A DNA stretch of 7,906 nucleotides from JAGPHI01 sp036661035 (GTDB taxonomy: Bacteria; Bacillota; Clostridia; Oscillospirales; Ruminococcaceae): the NCBI GenBank assembly GCA_036661035.1, contig JAVWZM010000090.1, positions 1 through 7,906 of the forward strand. Direction: 5' to 3'. The notes beneath the pieces were generated by a model. That model was not told where the DNA came from and searched no databases. It saw only the letters and a list, made by a program, of their open reading frames with translations. Numbering within the stretch: position 1 is the stretch's first letter; the number at the start of each line of letters is the position of its first letter. Below, piece after piece: positions 1 through 6,467 of this stretch. A program made the translations under genes and the position numbers.

Positions 1-602
1 AGCACCATGTTTTCGGGGCGATAAAAGGCGTCTGTGCAAGCATATAAAAGCTCTGGCGTTATTTCAGCTATTGTTTCTACAGTGCCTGCTATGTCGACAC
101 GCAAAGGGTGGTTATGATAAAGCGCACCTGTAATGGCAAACAAAAGACGCCAACTGGGAGAATCGTCGTACATTTGTATTTCCTGCCCGATTATCCCCTG
201 CTCTTTCAGCACTGTTTCCTTGGTGAAATACGGATGTGAAACAAAGCTTAATAAAATATCAAGGCTTGCATCTATATTATCCGTGGCGGAAAAAATATAC
301 GAGGTTTTATCGAAGCTTGTATATGCGTTTGCGCTTGCACCTGTTTTGGCGTATAGCTCAAAGGCATCTCCGTCTTCGTTTTCAAACATTTTATGTTCAA
401 GAAAATGTGCTATGCCTGCCGGCAAATCGTACTTTTTACCATCTGCGATAAACCCACTTTCTATGCTGCCAAAGGCTGTGGAATACACTGCATGTACTCC
501 GCAAAAGTCCGGCATTTCCTTTACTAATACGGTAAGCCCGTTATCAAGATGTATCTCCTCGTATTCGGCGGCGGTGCGCACTGCATTTGAAGCTTTATTC
601 AT
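1..602 (-). CDS. ymfH: M16 family zinc metallopeptidase, catalytic (YmfH-like) subunit, 3' end cut by window
   Basis: This is the N-terminal 200 codons of an insulinase/processing-peptidase family protein; the rest lies beyond position 1. I translated it from the ATG at 602-600. The inverted zinc motif H-F-L-E-H sits at residues 66-70, with a likely third ligand at E141 in GQEIQMYDD, so this is the zinc-bearing catalytic half. YmfH relatives are about 430 residues, so roughly half is seen. Translation probably couples to the upstream M16 gene: the ATG lies inside that gene's end, with an 8-bp overlap, and is preceded by GGAGG (612-616 region) at 9-nt spacing. The partner supplies the R/Y motif that this type of enzyme uses in trans. 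The substrate cannot be told from sequence; relatives are linked to peptide processing. The symbol is by family resemblance to the Bacillus ymfFH pair, not by demonstrated orthology. Confidence 0.93.
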   Translation of the reverse strand, partial: MNKASNAVRTAAEYEEIHLDNGLTVLVKEMPDFCGVHAVYSTAFGSIESGFIADGKKYDLPAGIAHFLEHKMFENEDGDAFELYAKTGASANAYTSFDKTSYIFSATDNIDASLDILLSFVSHPYFTKETVLKEQGIIGQEIQMYDDSPSWRLLFAITGALYHNHPLRVDIAGTVETIAEITPELLYACTDAFYRPENMV

Positions 603-1863
603 TGTCTGCGCCCTCCTTTGTAAGCAAATATGACACACTTAACGTAAAGGACGACAACGCTTTTTTAACATCATCTATACTTACGCTGTTTATCTCTGTG
701 ATAACCTCTTGAGGTGTATCCTTTGTGCCGCAGATAAGCTCTTGAAAATACCAGTTTTCAAGAGATGCAATATTATCGCCCAGTGCCATTAGGCTATTTA
801 CAAGGCAGCGTTTTGTATCTGCAAGCTCTTTTTGCGTAATTTCGCCGTTTACAAGCATGTCCAGCTCATGCAAAATTGCCGTTTTGGCGCATGCGGCGTT
901 TTTATGCTCTATGCCGCTATCTACGCAAAGCATGCCTGTAAGATGCGAATATCCGGCGGAGCAATAATAGCAAAGGCTTTGCTTTTCGCGTACATTCATA
1001 AATAAGCGCGAGGTTGGCGTGCCGCCAAAAAGCGCTATGGCAACGCGCATTGCGGAAAGCATGCTTAGCGGCACTGCCTCGCCTGCTGTAAATAATAAGC
1101 ACAGCTTACCTTGCACTGCGTCTATATTTTGCGTATATTCCGCATCTTTTTGGCGCGGCTGTGCGCTTGCAAGCTTTAGCACGGCAGGGGCGCGTTTTAC
1201 ATGGCTGATAGCATCTGCAAGCTGCACTTTTACGGTGTTCGCGTCAGCACCCATCACCATTACTTCTATATGAGATAAACTCAACATTTCGCCAAACACT
1301 TCGGTAATGTCCTGTACGGTTACGCTGTCAAGCTCGTCTAAATAGCCAAGGCGCTCGGTGCCCTCAGGTGAATTACCAAAAAATTTACGTCTTGCTTGTC
1401 TGATACAATAAGTGCGTTTTTCGTTAATTTCACCCTCTAATAATTCGCGCAGCTTTTCCCGTTCAATAGAAAGCTGTTCTTCATCGAACACGCCATTTAC
1501 AAGATAGGGCTTAAATGCAACGCCAAACGCTATAGACGCATATTCTTGTGTTAGGTTTTCGCCGTCTATGGCAAATTCGTCTTTAATGCCGGACACTGTT
1601 ACAGACAAAATACGGCTTGAGCCGCTAATGCCTGTATCTACAGTTAGGCTTGCGCCATACAGCTTTGCAAGACGCTTTGAAAGCTCTGTCATATCAGGGC
1701 AATCGGCATAACCGCGCTCCATTAAAAAAGCTAAAAGTGCGGCGGCTGTAGCCCTTTTGCGCTGTGCAGGCCAAACAAAATTTATTGAAACACGGCAGCG
1801 TTTAAACTTTTCTGCGGGCAGCACAGTGATACGCGCAGCATTTGCCACTTCGTAATTAATCAT
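595..1863 (-). CDS. ymfF: M16 family peptidase-like protein, non-zinc (YmfF-like) subunit
   Basis: This is a full-length 422-residue M16 protein with two M16 halves. Where active members carry HxxEH, it has A-L-L-A-F-L-M-E-R (about residues 42-50), so the zinc ligands are missing. The C-terminal half keeps the family signature V-R-E-K-Q-S-L-C-Y-Y (291-300), including R292 and Y299, which in split M16B enzymes bind the substrate at the partner's active site. The expected reading is therefore a non-catalytic subunit of a heterodimer with the HxxEH protein encoded immediately downstream (8-bp overlap). The start at 1863 is supported by GGAAGG (1874-1879) at 10-nt spacing; another ATG 7 bp upstream is out of frame and hits a stop after four codons. 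No clear promoter is seen in the 125-bp gap to the carboxypeptidase gene, so read-through from it is possible. The cytoplasmic location is inferred from lack of a signal peptide. Confidence 0.92.
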   Translation of the reverse strand: MINYEVANAARITVLPAEKFKRCRVSINFVWPAQRKRATAAALLAFLMERGYADCPDMTELSKRLAKLYGASLTVDTGISGSSRILSVTVSGIKDEFAIDGENLTQEYASIAFGVAFKPYLVNGVFDEEQLSIEREKLRELLEGEINEKRTYCIRQARRKFFGNSPEGTERLGYLDELDSVTVQDITEVFGEMLSLSHIEVMVMGADANTVKVQLADAISHVKRAPAVLKLASAQPRQKDAEYTQNIDAVQGKLCLLFTAGEAVPLSMLSAMRVAIALFGGTPTSRLFMNVREKQSLCYYCSAGYSHLTGMLCVDSGIEHKNAACAKTAILHELDMLVNGEITQKELADTKRCLVNSLMALGDNIASLENWYFQELICGTKDTPQEVITEINSVSIDDVKKALSSFTLSVSYLLTKEGADNE

Positions 1864-1904
1864 TAATCATATTCCTTCCAAAAGTAAATTTCCTTGCTTA
1901 ATAT

Positions 1905-1980
1905 GGCAATGTACAGATGTAATCACCACGCCGATAGTAATGTAATGGCTTGTTTTATTGGAACACTGTACATAGTTGCC
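1905..1980. repeat. imperfect inverted repeat between vanY-like and M16 genes
   Basis: GGCAATGTACAG (1905-1916) is complementary to CTGTACATAGTTGCC (1966-1980) apart from a 3-nt bulge, giving a 12-bp stem with a loop of about 49 nt. There is no T-tract on either side, so it is a poor intrinsic terminator. TTAATAT occurs just outside each arm (1898-1904 and 1983-1989), though two extra bases separate the right copy from its arm. It could be an RNA structure in a read-through transcript, an operator pair, or the remains of a small mobile element; the sequence does not decide. Confidence 0.45.
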
Positions 1981-1988
1981 ACTTAATA

Positions 1989-2990
1989 TTATTTTGTAAG
2001 CTCTATAAATCCCTCTAGGCAAACGCCCTGCTTTTTAATGGCTTTTGCGGCAGGTATACCAACATAGCGATAATGCCAAGGCTCATATATTGTACCCGTA
2101 ATAGCGGATTTTTCTCGTGGATATCGTAAAATAAAACCGTAGTCGGCGCAATTTTCGTTAAGCCACGCAAATTCCGGTGTGGTTTCAAAGCTGTCGTCAA
2201 GGTTTTGATGCTTTGTTGAAACAATGTCTGCCGCAAGCCCTGTTTCATGCTCTGATGTGCCCGGCACATTGCGCACCTTTTTGGTTGCGGCATATGCCTC
2301 GTCGTCTGTCATTCCGCTTTTTTTGTTTTGCTCTAACATTTGGTTAAAAAGAGTTGTTTGCCGCTCGTGAGAACGATATGCCGAGCAAATCATAAGATTA
2401 AGCCCTGTAGCGTTGCCATCTGCAAGCATCTTCTTTAAAGAGGCGGCGGCGCGCTTGTCGAACTTGTGCTGCTGTGTATCCACAAGCTCAAGCTCCGGCA
2501 AATAGCCATCGGGCAATGGATTATTGGCGTTTGCCAAAAGCATTTCCCACGAGGTTAAATCCACTTTAAGCTCATCACTGTTTGCAGCAACGCTCTCGCT
2601 TGGCGCGGAGGAAGCCACATCTGAGATAGCGCTTACCGCCTGCGAATTTGCGCCTATTGATGATGACGGTACACTTGCCGAAGCAGATACCGAAATAGGC
2701 GGTGCCACTACAGGCTTTGTTTTTTTAAGTACAAGTCTAAGTATAAAAAATATCAAAAGGCAAATAAACACCGTTAAAACGCAAAATGCAATACGTCTGC
2801 GACGTAGCAGCATGCGGCGACGCTTTTCTTTGGCAAGCTTTTTTAAATAAATTTGCTGCTGATTAAGCCCCGGATTATACCCTGCCCCGGCATTATAATT
2901 TCGATTTTGTGCCGCCTGTTGGCGGTTTTGTGTGTTATCTGCGGCTCTGCCGCTATTCTTTTGCGGAGGATTATTATTGTAATTTGGCAT
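1989..2990 (-). CDS. membrane-anchored VanY-family D-alanyl-D-alanine carboxypeptidase (M15B)
   Basis: This 333-residue protein should trim the terminal D-Ala from peptidoglycan stem peptides on the outer face of the membrane. In order it has an Asn/Gln-rich N-terminal tail (1-55), a strongly basic patch (K55-R66), one transmembrane helix (about 67-88), a Ser/Ala/Val-rich low-complexity linker (about 95-138) and a VanY domain (about 145-333). The zinc site and catalytic motifs are visible: S-A-Y-R (203-206), S-E-H-E-T-G-L-A-A-D with H248 and D255, and E-P-W-H with E303 and H306. The topology is that of a type II (N-in) protein without a cleavable signal. The ATG is preceded by an unusually G-rich AAGGGGGG ribosome binding site (2995-3002). 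A near-consensus promoter lies upstream. The D,D-specificity is the family default; it could act on other peptide bonds in the wall. Nothing links it to vancomycin resistance genes here. Confidence 0.95.
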   Translation of the reverse strand: MPNYNNNPPQKNSGRAADNTQNRQQAAQNRNYNAGAGYNPGLNQQQIYLKKLAKEKRRRMLLRRRRIAFCVLTVFICLLIFFILRLVLKKTKPVVAPPISVSASASVPSSSIGANSQAVSAISDVASSAPSESVAANSDELKVDLTSWEMLLANANNPLPDGYLPELELVDTQQHKFDKRAAASLKKMLADGNATGLNLMICSAYRSHERQTTLFNQMLEQNKKSGMTDDEAYAATKKVRNVPGTSEHETGLAADIVSTKHQNLDDSFETTPEFAWLNENCADYGFILRYPREKSAITGTIYEPWHYRYVGIPAAKAIKKQGVCLEGFIELTK

Positions 2991-3039
2991 GTTGCCCCCC
3001 TTGAATGTTCTTTGGAAAAATATTTTGCAATACTTTCGC

Positions 3040-3067
3040 CTTAAAACTTAATTATACAACTTTTAAG
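3040..3067. repeat. inverted repeat flanking the -10 box of the carboxypeptidase promoter
   Basis: CTTAAAACTT (3040-3049) and AACTTTTAAG (3058-3067) are complementary at 9 of 10 positions and are separated by 8 bp holding the -10 hexamer. Symmetry centred on a -10 box is typical of a repressor operator, but AT-rich intergenic DNA also gives such matches by chance. Confidence 0.4.
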
Positions 3068-3079
3068 CCTTTCTTTCAA
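3051..3079 (-). promoter_or_regulatory. sigma-A-type promoter of the VanY-family gene
   Basis: On the minus strand TTGAAA (3079-3074) and a perfect TATAAT (3056-3051) are 17 bp apart, the optimal spacing. Transcription would start near 3044, giving a leader of about 54 nt that carries the AAGGGGGG ribosome binding site. This makes the carboxypeptidase gene a separate transcription unit from the CARF gene, although no convincing terminator separates them. Confidence 0.75.
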
Positions 3080-3112
3080 CGAATATAAGGCATGCTTTTA
3101 ATATTTTAAAAT

Positions 3113-4300
3113 TTATCTTTCGGCAATTGCTAAAAGACTCTTTTCAAGCATACCCGCCTGTAGGTCTTGCTTGTCCAAAACATAAATATCCAAGTCCTGT
3201 GCGCGCTTATAAAGCGCATTGTTTTTCGATTTCAAATCCGACGCTGTAAGCAAGACGGTTTTTGTGTAAATGCCGCCAAACTTTTCGCTTATTATCTTTA
3301 TTTCAGACAAGGCAAGCGCCGTTGGTTGGCCCATTTTGCAAGAGATAAACACGGGGGTTATCCCCTTTACAAGCAAAACGTCTATCTCGTTGCGTGTGGT
3401 GTCTCCGCTTGTGCTTACGTTGTCCCAGTCTACCAGTACGCTTGTGCGCACATCGTCGAAATATCCGCTGCGCTTTGCGCTGATATACGCATAAAGTTCT
3501 AACCATATGCCATGGTTTAAAAGGCATTTTTTGATAAGCCCTGTTTTATATTTAAAGCAAATATGCTTGCCCTCTTGATGCACGTCAAGCAGCAAGCCGC
3601 CTTCTTCAAGACGATGCAAAATAGGTATATTGCATTTTGCGGTAACATGCTCGTTTACGCGAATAATCTGTTTTGCATTTACATAAAGCTCGCCCTCTGC
3701 CGTGAAACGCGTTACGGCTTGCAAATAACCCACAAGCCCACCCCATGCGTCAGGGTTTTTCATCATGATATTCCATACGGCAAACACATCTTCTTCAAAG
3801 GTTTCATTTATTAAAGAAAGCTCAAAATGCCCGTTTCCGCTCATGGTTGCGCCTGCAAGCGCAAACACATCTTCTGCGCGAAAGCGTGGAAGGTGAAACT
3901 CCGCACGCAATTCTTCGCAGCCGAACACCGGGCAAAATCGGCGTGTTTCTACGTCGATATAATACCCCGGCACATTGTTTTCTTTGCAAAAAATACCTGC
4001 TGCCAAAAGCACTAAATCTTTGCCGCCTGTAAAATCGAACATGCAGCCGGGATAATCTCGCACCACGGCGGCAAGAGTGCGGTAAATCGCCGCCAAATTA
4101 GTGGTATCTATATAATAAAAACGAGGCTTTGTTTTAAGCCCTCGGCTTTTTAAAATGCGATATACCGCTGTTTCCTTGCGCAGGGTATTGTCGCTGATAT
4201 CACAAATATATACTAAAATCTGAGGTTCAAACACGCAAGCGGAAAGCACATTTTCCACGGGCTCTTTGTCGTACAGCTCTACTATTGTTTTTATTTGCAA
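3113..4300 (-). CDS. CARF-domain protein with C-terminal PD-(D/E)xK-like nuclease domain (DUF1887/Card1-Can2-like)
   Basis: This 395-residue protein resembles the DUF1887 family, whose characterised members (Card1, Can2) bind cyclic oligoadenylates through a CARF domain and then cut nucleic acid. The N-terminal Rossmann-like CARF region (about 1-150) carries the hallmark F-D-F-T-G-G-K (88-94), the ligand-binding loop of the family. A middle helical/winged region follows (about 160-255). The C-terminal domain (about 260-395) shows the restriction-endonuclease layout: W-L-E-L-Y (E268), N-E-I-D-V-L (D307) and F-I-S-C-K-M-G (K322). The acidic residue of the (D/E)xK triad is Ser320, so catalysis may be altered or lost. 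No CRISPR or cas gene is visible nearby. The start is TTG at 4300, backed by GGGAGG at 8-nt spacing; the next in-frame Met, at residue 87, would delete most of the CARF domain. It is transcribed divergently from the ECF sigma operon. The family call is firm, the function inferred. Confidence 0.88.
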   Translation of the reverse strand: MQIKTIVELYDKEPVENVLSACVFEPQILVYICDISDNTLRKETAVYRILKSRGLKTKPRFYYIDTTNLAAIYRTLAAVVRDYPGCMFDFTGGKDLVLLAAGIFCKENNVPGYYIDVETRRFCPVFGCEELRAEFHLPRFRAEDVFALAGATMSGNGHFELSLINETFEEDVFAVWNIMMKNPDAWGGLVGYLQAVTRFTAEGELYVNAKQIIRVNEHVTAKCNIPILHRLEEGGLLLDVHQEGKHICFKYKTGLIKKCLLNHGIWLELYAYISAKRSGYFDDVRTSVLVDWDNVSTSGDTTRNEIDVLLVKGITPVFISCKMGQPTALALSEIKIISEKFGGIYTKTVLLTASDLKSKNNALYKRAQDLDIYVLDKQDLQAGMLEKSLLAIAER

Positions 4301-4308
4301 AATTACGG

Positions 4309-4314
4309 CCTCCC
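4309..4314 (-). promoter_or_regulatory. ribosome binding site deciding the TTG start of the CARF gene
   Basis: GGGAGG on the minus strand lies 8 nt before TTG at 4300. No ATG or GTG start in the same frame sits at a comparable position, so this site fixes the unusual start codon. Confidence 0.8.
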
Positions 4315-4333
4315 ATTAGATTGTTATGCTCTA

Positions 4334-4362
4334 ATTCTACCTGTGTTTAGGCAAATGTGCAA
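4334..4362 (-). promoter_or_regulatory. sigma-A-type promoter of the CARF gene
   Basis: On the minus strand TTGCAC (4362-4357) and TAGAAT (4339-4334) are exactly 17 bp apart, matching the consensus at 4 of 6 and 5 of 6 positions. The transcript would start near 4327, leaving a short leader of about 27 nt containing the GGGAGG site. Its -35 lies only 7 bp from the -35 of the divergent sigma-factor promoter. Confidence 0.65.
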
Positions 4363-4369
4363 TGGCTTG

Positions 4370-4398
4370 TTGTGTTTTTATTTTTTACATACTATAAT
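4370..4398 (+). promoter_or_regulatory. sigma-A-type promoter of the ECF sigma/anti-sigma operon
   Basis: TTGTGT (4370-4375) and a perfect TATAAT (4393-4398) are 17 bp apart. Transcription would start near 4405, giving a leader of about 120 nt before the preferred ATG. I saw no convincing ECF-type promoter (AAC/CGT-like pair) that would show autoregulation by the encoded sigma factor. Confidence 0.6.
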
Positions 4399-4428
4399 GA
4401 TTTTATTATGTAAAATATTTTTAGTTTT

Positions 4429-4445
4429 TGTGATGACATTTCACA
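4429..4445. repeat. short inverted repeat TGTGA-N7-TCACA in the sigma leader
   Basis: TGTGA (4429-4433) and TCACA (4441-4445) form a perfect 5-bp inverted repeat with a 7-bp spacer, about 25 bp downstream of the predicted start of transcription and 80 bp before the sigma ATG. It could be a protein-binding site or a minor leader hairpin. It resembles the CRP half-sites but has 7 rather than 6 spacer bases. Confidence 0.35.
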
Positions 4446-4508
4446 TAAGTAAATTTTAATTTTCGCATTTTGAAAGAAATCCCACATGCAACTCGTCTAT
4501 ATTACACT

Positions 4509-4514
4509 GGAAGG
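4509..4514 (+). promoter_or_regulatory. ribosome binding site favouring the 4525 start of the sigma gene
   Basis: GGAAGG lies 10 nt before ATG at 4525. The upstream in-frame ATG at 4486 is preceded only by GAAAGAAATC, a weak match, and starting there would translate the GGAAGGCGG site as Leu-Glu-Gly-Gly, a common sign of a start called too early. Confidence 0.65.
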
Positions 4515-4524
4515 CGGATACGCT

Positions 4525-5031
4525 ATGCATCAACCAACTGAAAACACCGACGTAGACATGGAACGCATTGCTACACAATATGGCACACAAATGCTAAGAA
4601 TGTGTTTTATGTACCTTAAAGACATGCAGCTTGCCGAGGACGCAGTGCAGGACACAATGCTGAAAATATATCGCAATTACGCCCAGTTTGAGGGAAACTC
4701 CGGTGAAAAAACATGGGTAATGCGCATAGCGATAAACGTGTGCAAGGATTATCTGCGCAGTGCGTGGAACCGCCGTGTAAACGTGGTGGAGGAGCTTAAC
4801 GATATTCCCGACAGCGGCAATTCCACCCACGAGGACGATACATTAATAAAAGAAATAATGTGCTTAAAGCCTAAATATAAGGAAGTAATATTGCTGTTTT
4901 ATTACGAGGATATGCAAATATCCGAAATTGCAAAGGTATTAAATGCCCCTGCCTCTACAGTGGCGGTACGGCTAAAACGCGGTAGAGAAATATTGAAAAA
5001 GAGATTGGAGGGCTGGTATTATGACGAATAA
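4525..5031 (+). CDS. ECF-type RNA polymerase sigma-70 factor
   Basis: This 168-residue protein should direct RNA polymerase to a small envelope- or stress-related regulon. Region 2 (about 12-78) is clear, with L-A-E-D-A-V-Q-D-T-M-L-K-I-Y (36-49), the core-binding and -10 recognition helices. After a short acidic linker (about 88-108), region 4 (about 110-162) has the helix-turn-helix I-S-E-I-A-K-V-L-N-A-P-A-S-T-V-A-V-R-L-K-R-G (122-143). Regions 1 and 3 are absent, as expected for an ECF factor, and the length is typical. I prefer the ATG at 4525 on ribosome-binding-site grounds; starting at 4486 would add 13 residues. Its last 11 bp overlap the next gene, a membrane protein of anti-sigma type, so the two form one operon with coupled translation. 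The exact ECF group cannot be named from this sequence. Confidence 0.95.
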   Translation: MHQPTENTDVDMERIATQYGTQMLRMCFMYLKDMQLAEDAVQDTMLKIYRNYAQFEGNSGEKTWVMRIAINVCKDYLRSAWNRRVNVVEELNDIPDSGNSTHEDDTLIKEIMCLKPKYKEVILLFYYEDMQISEIAKVLNAPASTVAVRLKRGREILKKRLEGWYYDE

Positions 5032-6409
5032 AACTGTAAAGGACGCAATAAATTCTCGCCTTGAAAGCGTAAAATACTCACCCACTAATTTAATTTATGC
5101 AAACGGCAAATTTGCCAAACGCCCCACAAACACAGTGCATTTTAAACGTATTGCCTGTATTGCCGCTGCATGCTGCGTTATGTTCACCTTTAGTGTTGGC
5201 GTAATGGCCGCCTCTATACCTCAACTAAACAGCCTGTTCACCCTTGTTGGTGAACGCATCGCAAACATGGTGCAGCCAATTGTGCAAGAAAGCACCTCCT
5301 CTGATATTCGCATGAACGTGCTTGCCGCCATGAACGACGACGATGCTGTGGTAATTTACCTTACCTTGCAGGATTTAAAAGGCGCACATATAGACGCCAC
5401 TACCGAGCTTTACGATATGGATATTAGCGGCATTGTTTTTCCGCAAACAGAGATAATCAATTACGACGCTGCCTCGCGCATGGTTACTATGCGCGTAACC
5501 GGCACCTGTGGTGAAAAGCTTAACGGGCAAAAAATATCCATAAAATTAAACACTATTTTAGCAGGCAAAAACCAGCAGTATAATAAAGATACCGGCTACA
5601 CTGTGGCGGATATTGTAAAAAACCGTGACGCCAAAGAGCTTTTTTATCCGCCGGATATCAGCGAATATAGCGGTAATGAATTTTACAGTGAAATGTCGAA
5701 GACTATCGAGCAGAAAAAATATCCTGTATTAAAGCCCGATGTGGACGCCATACAAATTTCCGCAGCACCATGGACGTATATTTCCGCCATAGGCATGATT
5801 GACGATACCTTGCGCATACAGCAAAACCCAAGCGATGATATGGGCAGATATAATAAGCTTAATTTTTCTTTGGCAGATGAAAACGGTGTGTTTTTAAACG
5901 ATTTGCCAAGCGGCAGTGTAAGCTTTGGCAGCGTTGAGGAACATGGCATTTACAGATATGTGGATTTTGAAGAGCAAGCTTTTAAGCTGCCTGAAAATGC
6001 AGATTTATCTAAAATAAAGTTACTGGCAAGCACCACAAGCTATTCCGAAAAAATTAGCGGAGAATGGAAAACGTCATTTGTATTAAATAGTATTACCGAG
6101 CAAAAAAGCGCGGAATGTATTATAAACATGAACCCTTGGGAAATTACCGATGTAAGCGTTTCTCCAATAGGCGTTACCGTGAAAGGCCATGGCAAAATGT
6201 ACGATTATTCCGAAACGCCCGAAATAGTCGCAAGGAGATTGGACGGCTCTATAATAGAGTTTTCGTCAAACAGCGTATCTGTGGCAAGCTCCGACAACAA
6301 GGAAAATTCCGAGGAAATCATTACGTACAAAAACGCATTTTCCATACCTGTGGATATTGCGGAAATATCCGCAATTACCATTAACGGTATAGATATTCCC
6401 GTAAAATAA
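5021..6409 (+). CDS. single-pass membrane anti-sigma factor, DUF4179-type, with large extracytoplasmic region
   Basis: This 462-residue protein is the probable membrane-bound regulator of the ECF sigma factor encoded just upstream. A short cytoplasmic part (1-42), the likely sigma-binding segment, is followed by one transmembrane helix (about 43-64, R-I-A-C-I-A-A-A onward). The juxtamembrane region then has DUF4179 character: L-F-T-L-V-G-E-R-I (72-80), V-Q-P-I-V-Q (84-89) and Y-L-T-L-Q-D-L-K (113-120). The rest is predicted beta-rich and extracytoplasmic, ending in a second domain (about 370-462) that finishes I-N-G-I-D-I-P-V-K. No zinc-binding HxxxCxxC anti-sigma motif is present. The start is secure: GGAGG (5007-5011) lies 9 nt before ATG, inside the sigma gene, and the coding regions overlap by 11 bp in different frames. 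No strong terminator follows directly. The anti-sigma role rests on operon position and family pattern; the signal sensed is unknown. Confidence 0.87.
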   Translation: MTNKTVKDAINSRLESVKYSPTNLIYANGKFAKRPTNTVHFKRIACIAAACCVMFTFSVGVMAASIPQLNSLFTLVGERIANMVQPIVQESTSSDIRMNVLAAMNDDDAVVIYLTLQDLKGAHIDATTELYDMDISGIVFPQTEIINYDAASRMVTMRVTGTCGEKLNGQKISIKLNTILAGKNQQYNKDTGYTVADIVKNRDAKELFYPPDISEYSGNEFYSEMSKTIEQKKYPVLKPDVDAIQISAAPWTYISAIGMIDDTLRIQQNPSDDMGRYNKLNFSLADENGVFLNDLPSGSVSFGSVEEHGIYRYVDFEEQAFKLPENADLSKIKLLASTTSYSEKISGEWKTSFVLNSITEQKSAECIINMNPWEITDVSVSPIGVTVKGHGKMYDYSETPEIVARRLDGSIIEFSSNSVSVASSDNKENSEEIITYKNAFSIPVDIAEISAITINGIDIPVK

Positions 6410-6432
6410 CATTATTTTGTCGTAAATTGCAT

Positions 6433-6467
6433 TTGCTATATATTTTTACATTTGGATATACTATAAT
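6433..6467 (+). promoter_or_regulatory. probable promoter of the ytvI-like gene
   Basis: TATACT (6457-6462) is 18 bp downstream of TTGCTA (6433-6438); an overlapping perfect TATAAT at 6462-6467 lacks a good -35 at normal spacing. Either -10 would start transcription at about 6469-6474, inside the left arm of the 16-bp inverted repeat that follows. A promoter is expected here, but the -35 is weak. Confidence 0.4.

Noticed and set aside
133..633. 166-codon open frame on the plus strand over the start of the YmfH-like gene
   Set aside because: It lies antisense to a clear M16 peptidase frame with an intact HxxEH motif, and its translation has no recognisable domain.
3067..3091. GCCTT/AAGGC hairpin as terminator of the CARF gene
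   Set aside because: The stem is only 5 bp with a 15-nt loop and no T-tract on the minus strand, and it overlaps the -35 region of the next promoter.
4429..4445. CRP binding site
   Set aside because: The CRP consensus needs a 6-bp spacer between TGTGA and TCACA; here it is 7, and the location downstream of the promoter does not suit an activator.
4486..4524. Upstream ATG start for the sigma factor
   Set aside because: It has a weak ribosome binding site, and the extension would translate the stronger GGAAGGCGG site as Leu-Glu-Gly-Gly; kept only as an alternative.
6403..6418. AAAATAA/TTATTTT inverted repeat at the end of the anti-sigma gene
   Set aside because: It has a 2-nt loop, consists only of A/T pairs and is too weak to be a terminator; it probably reflects composition.
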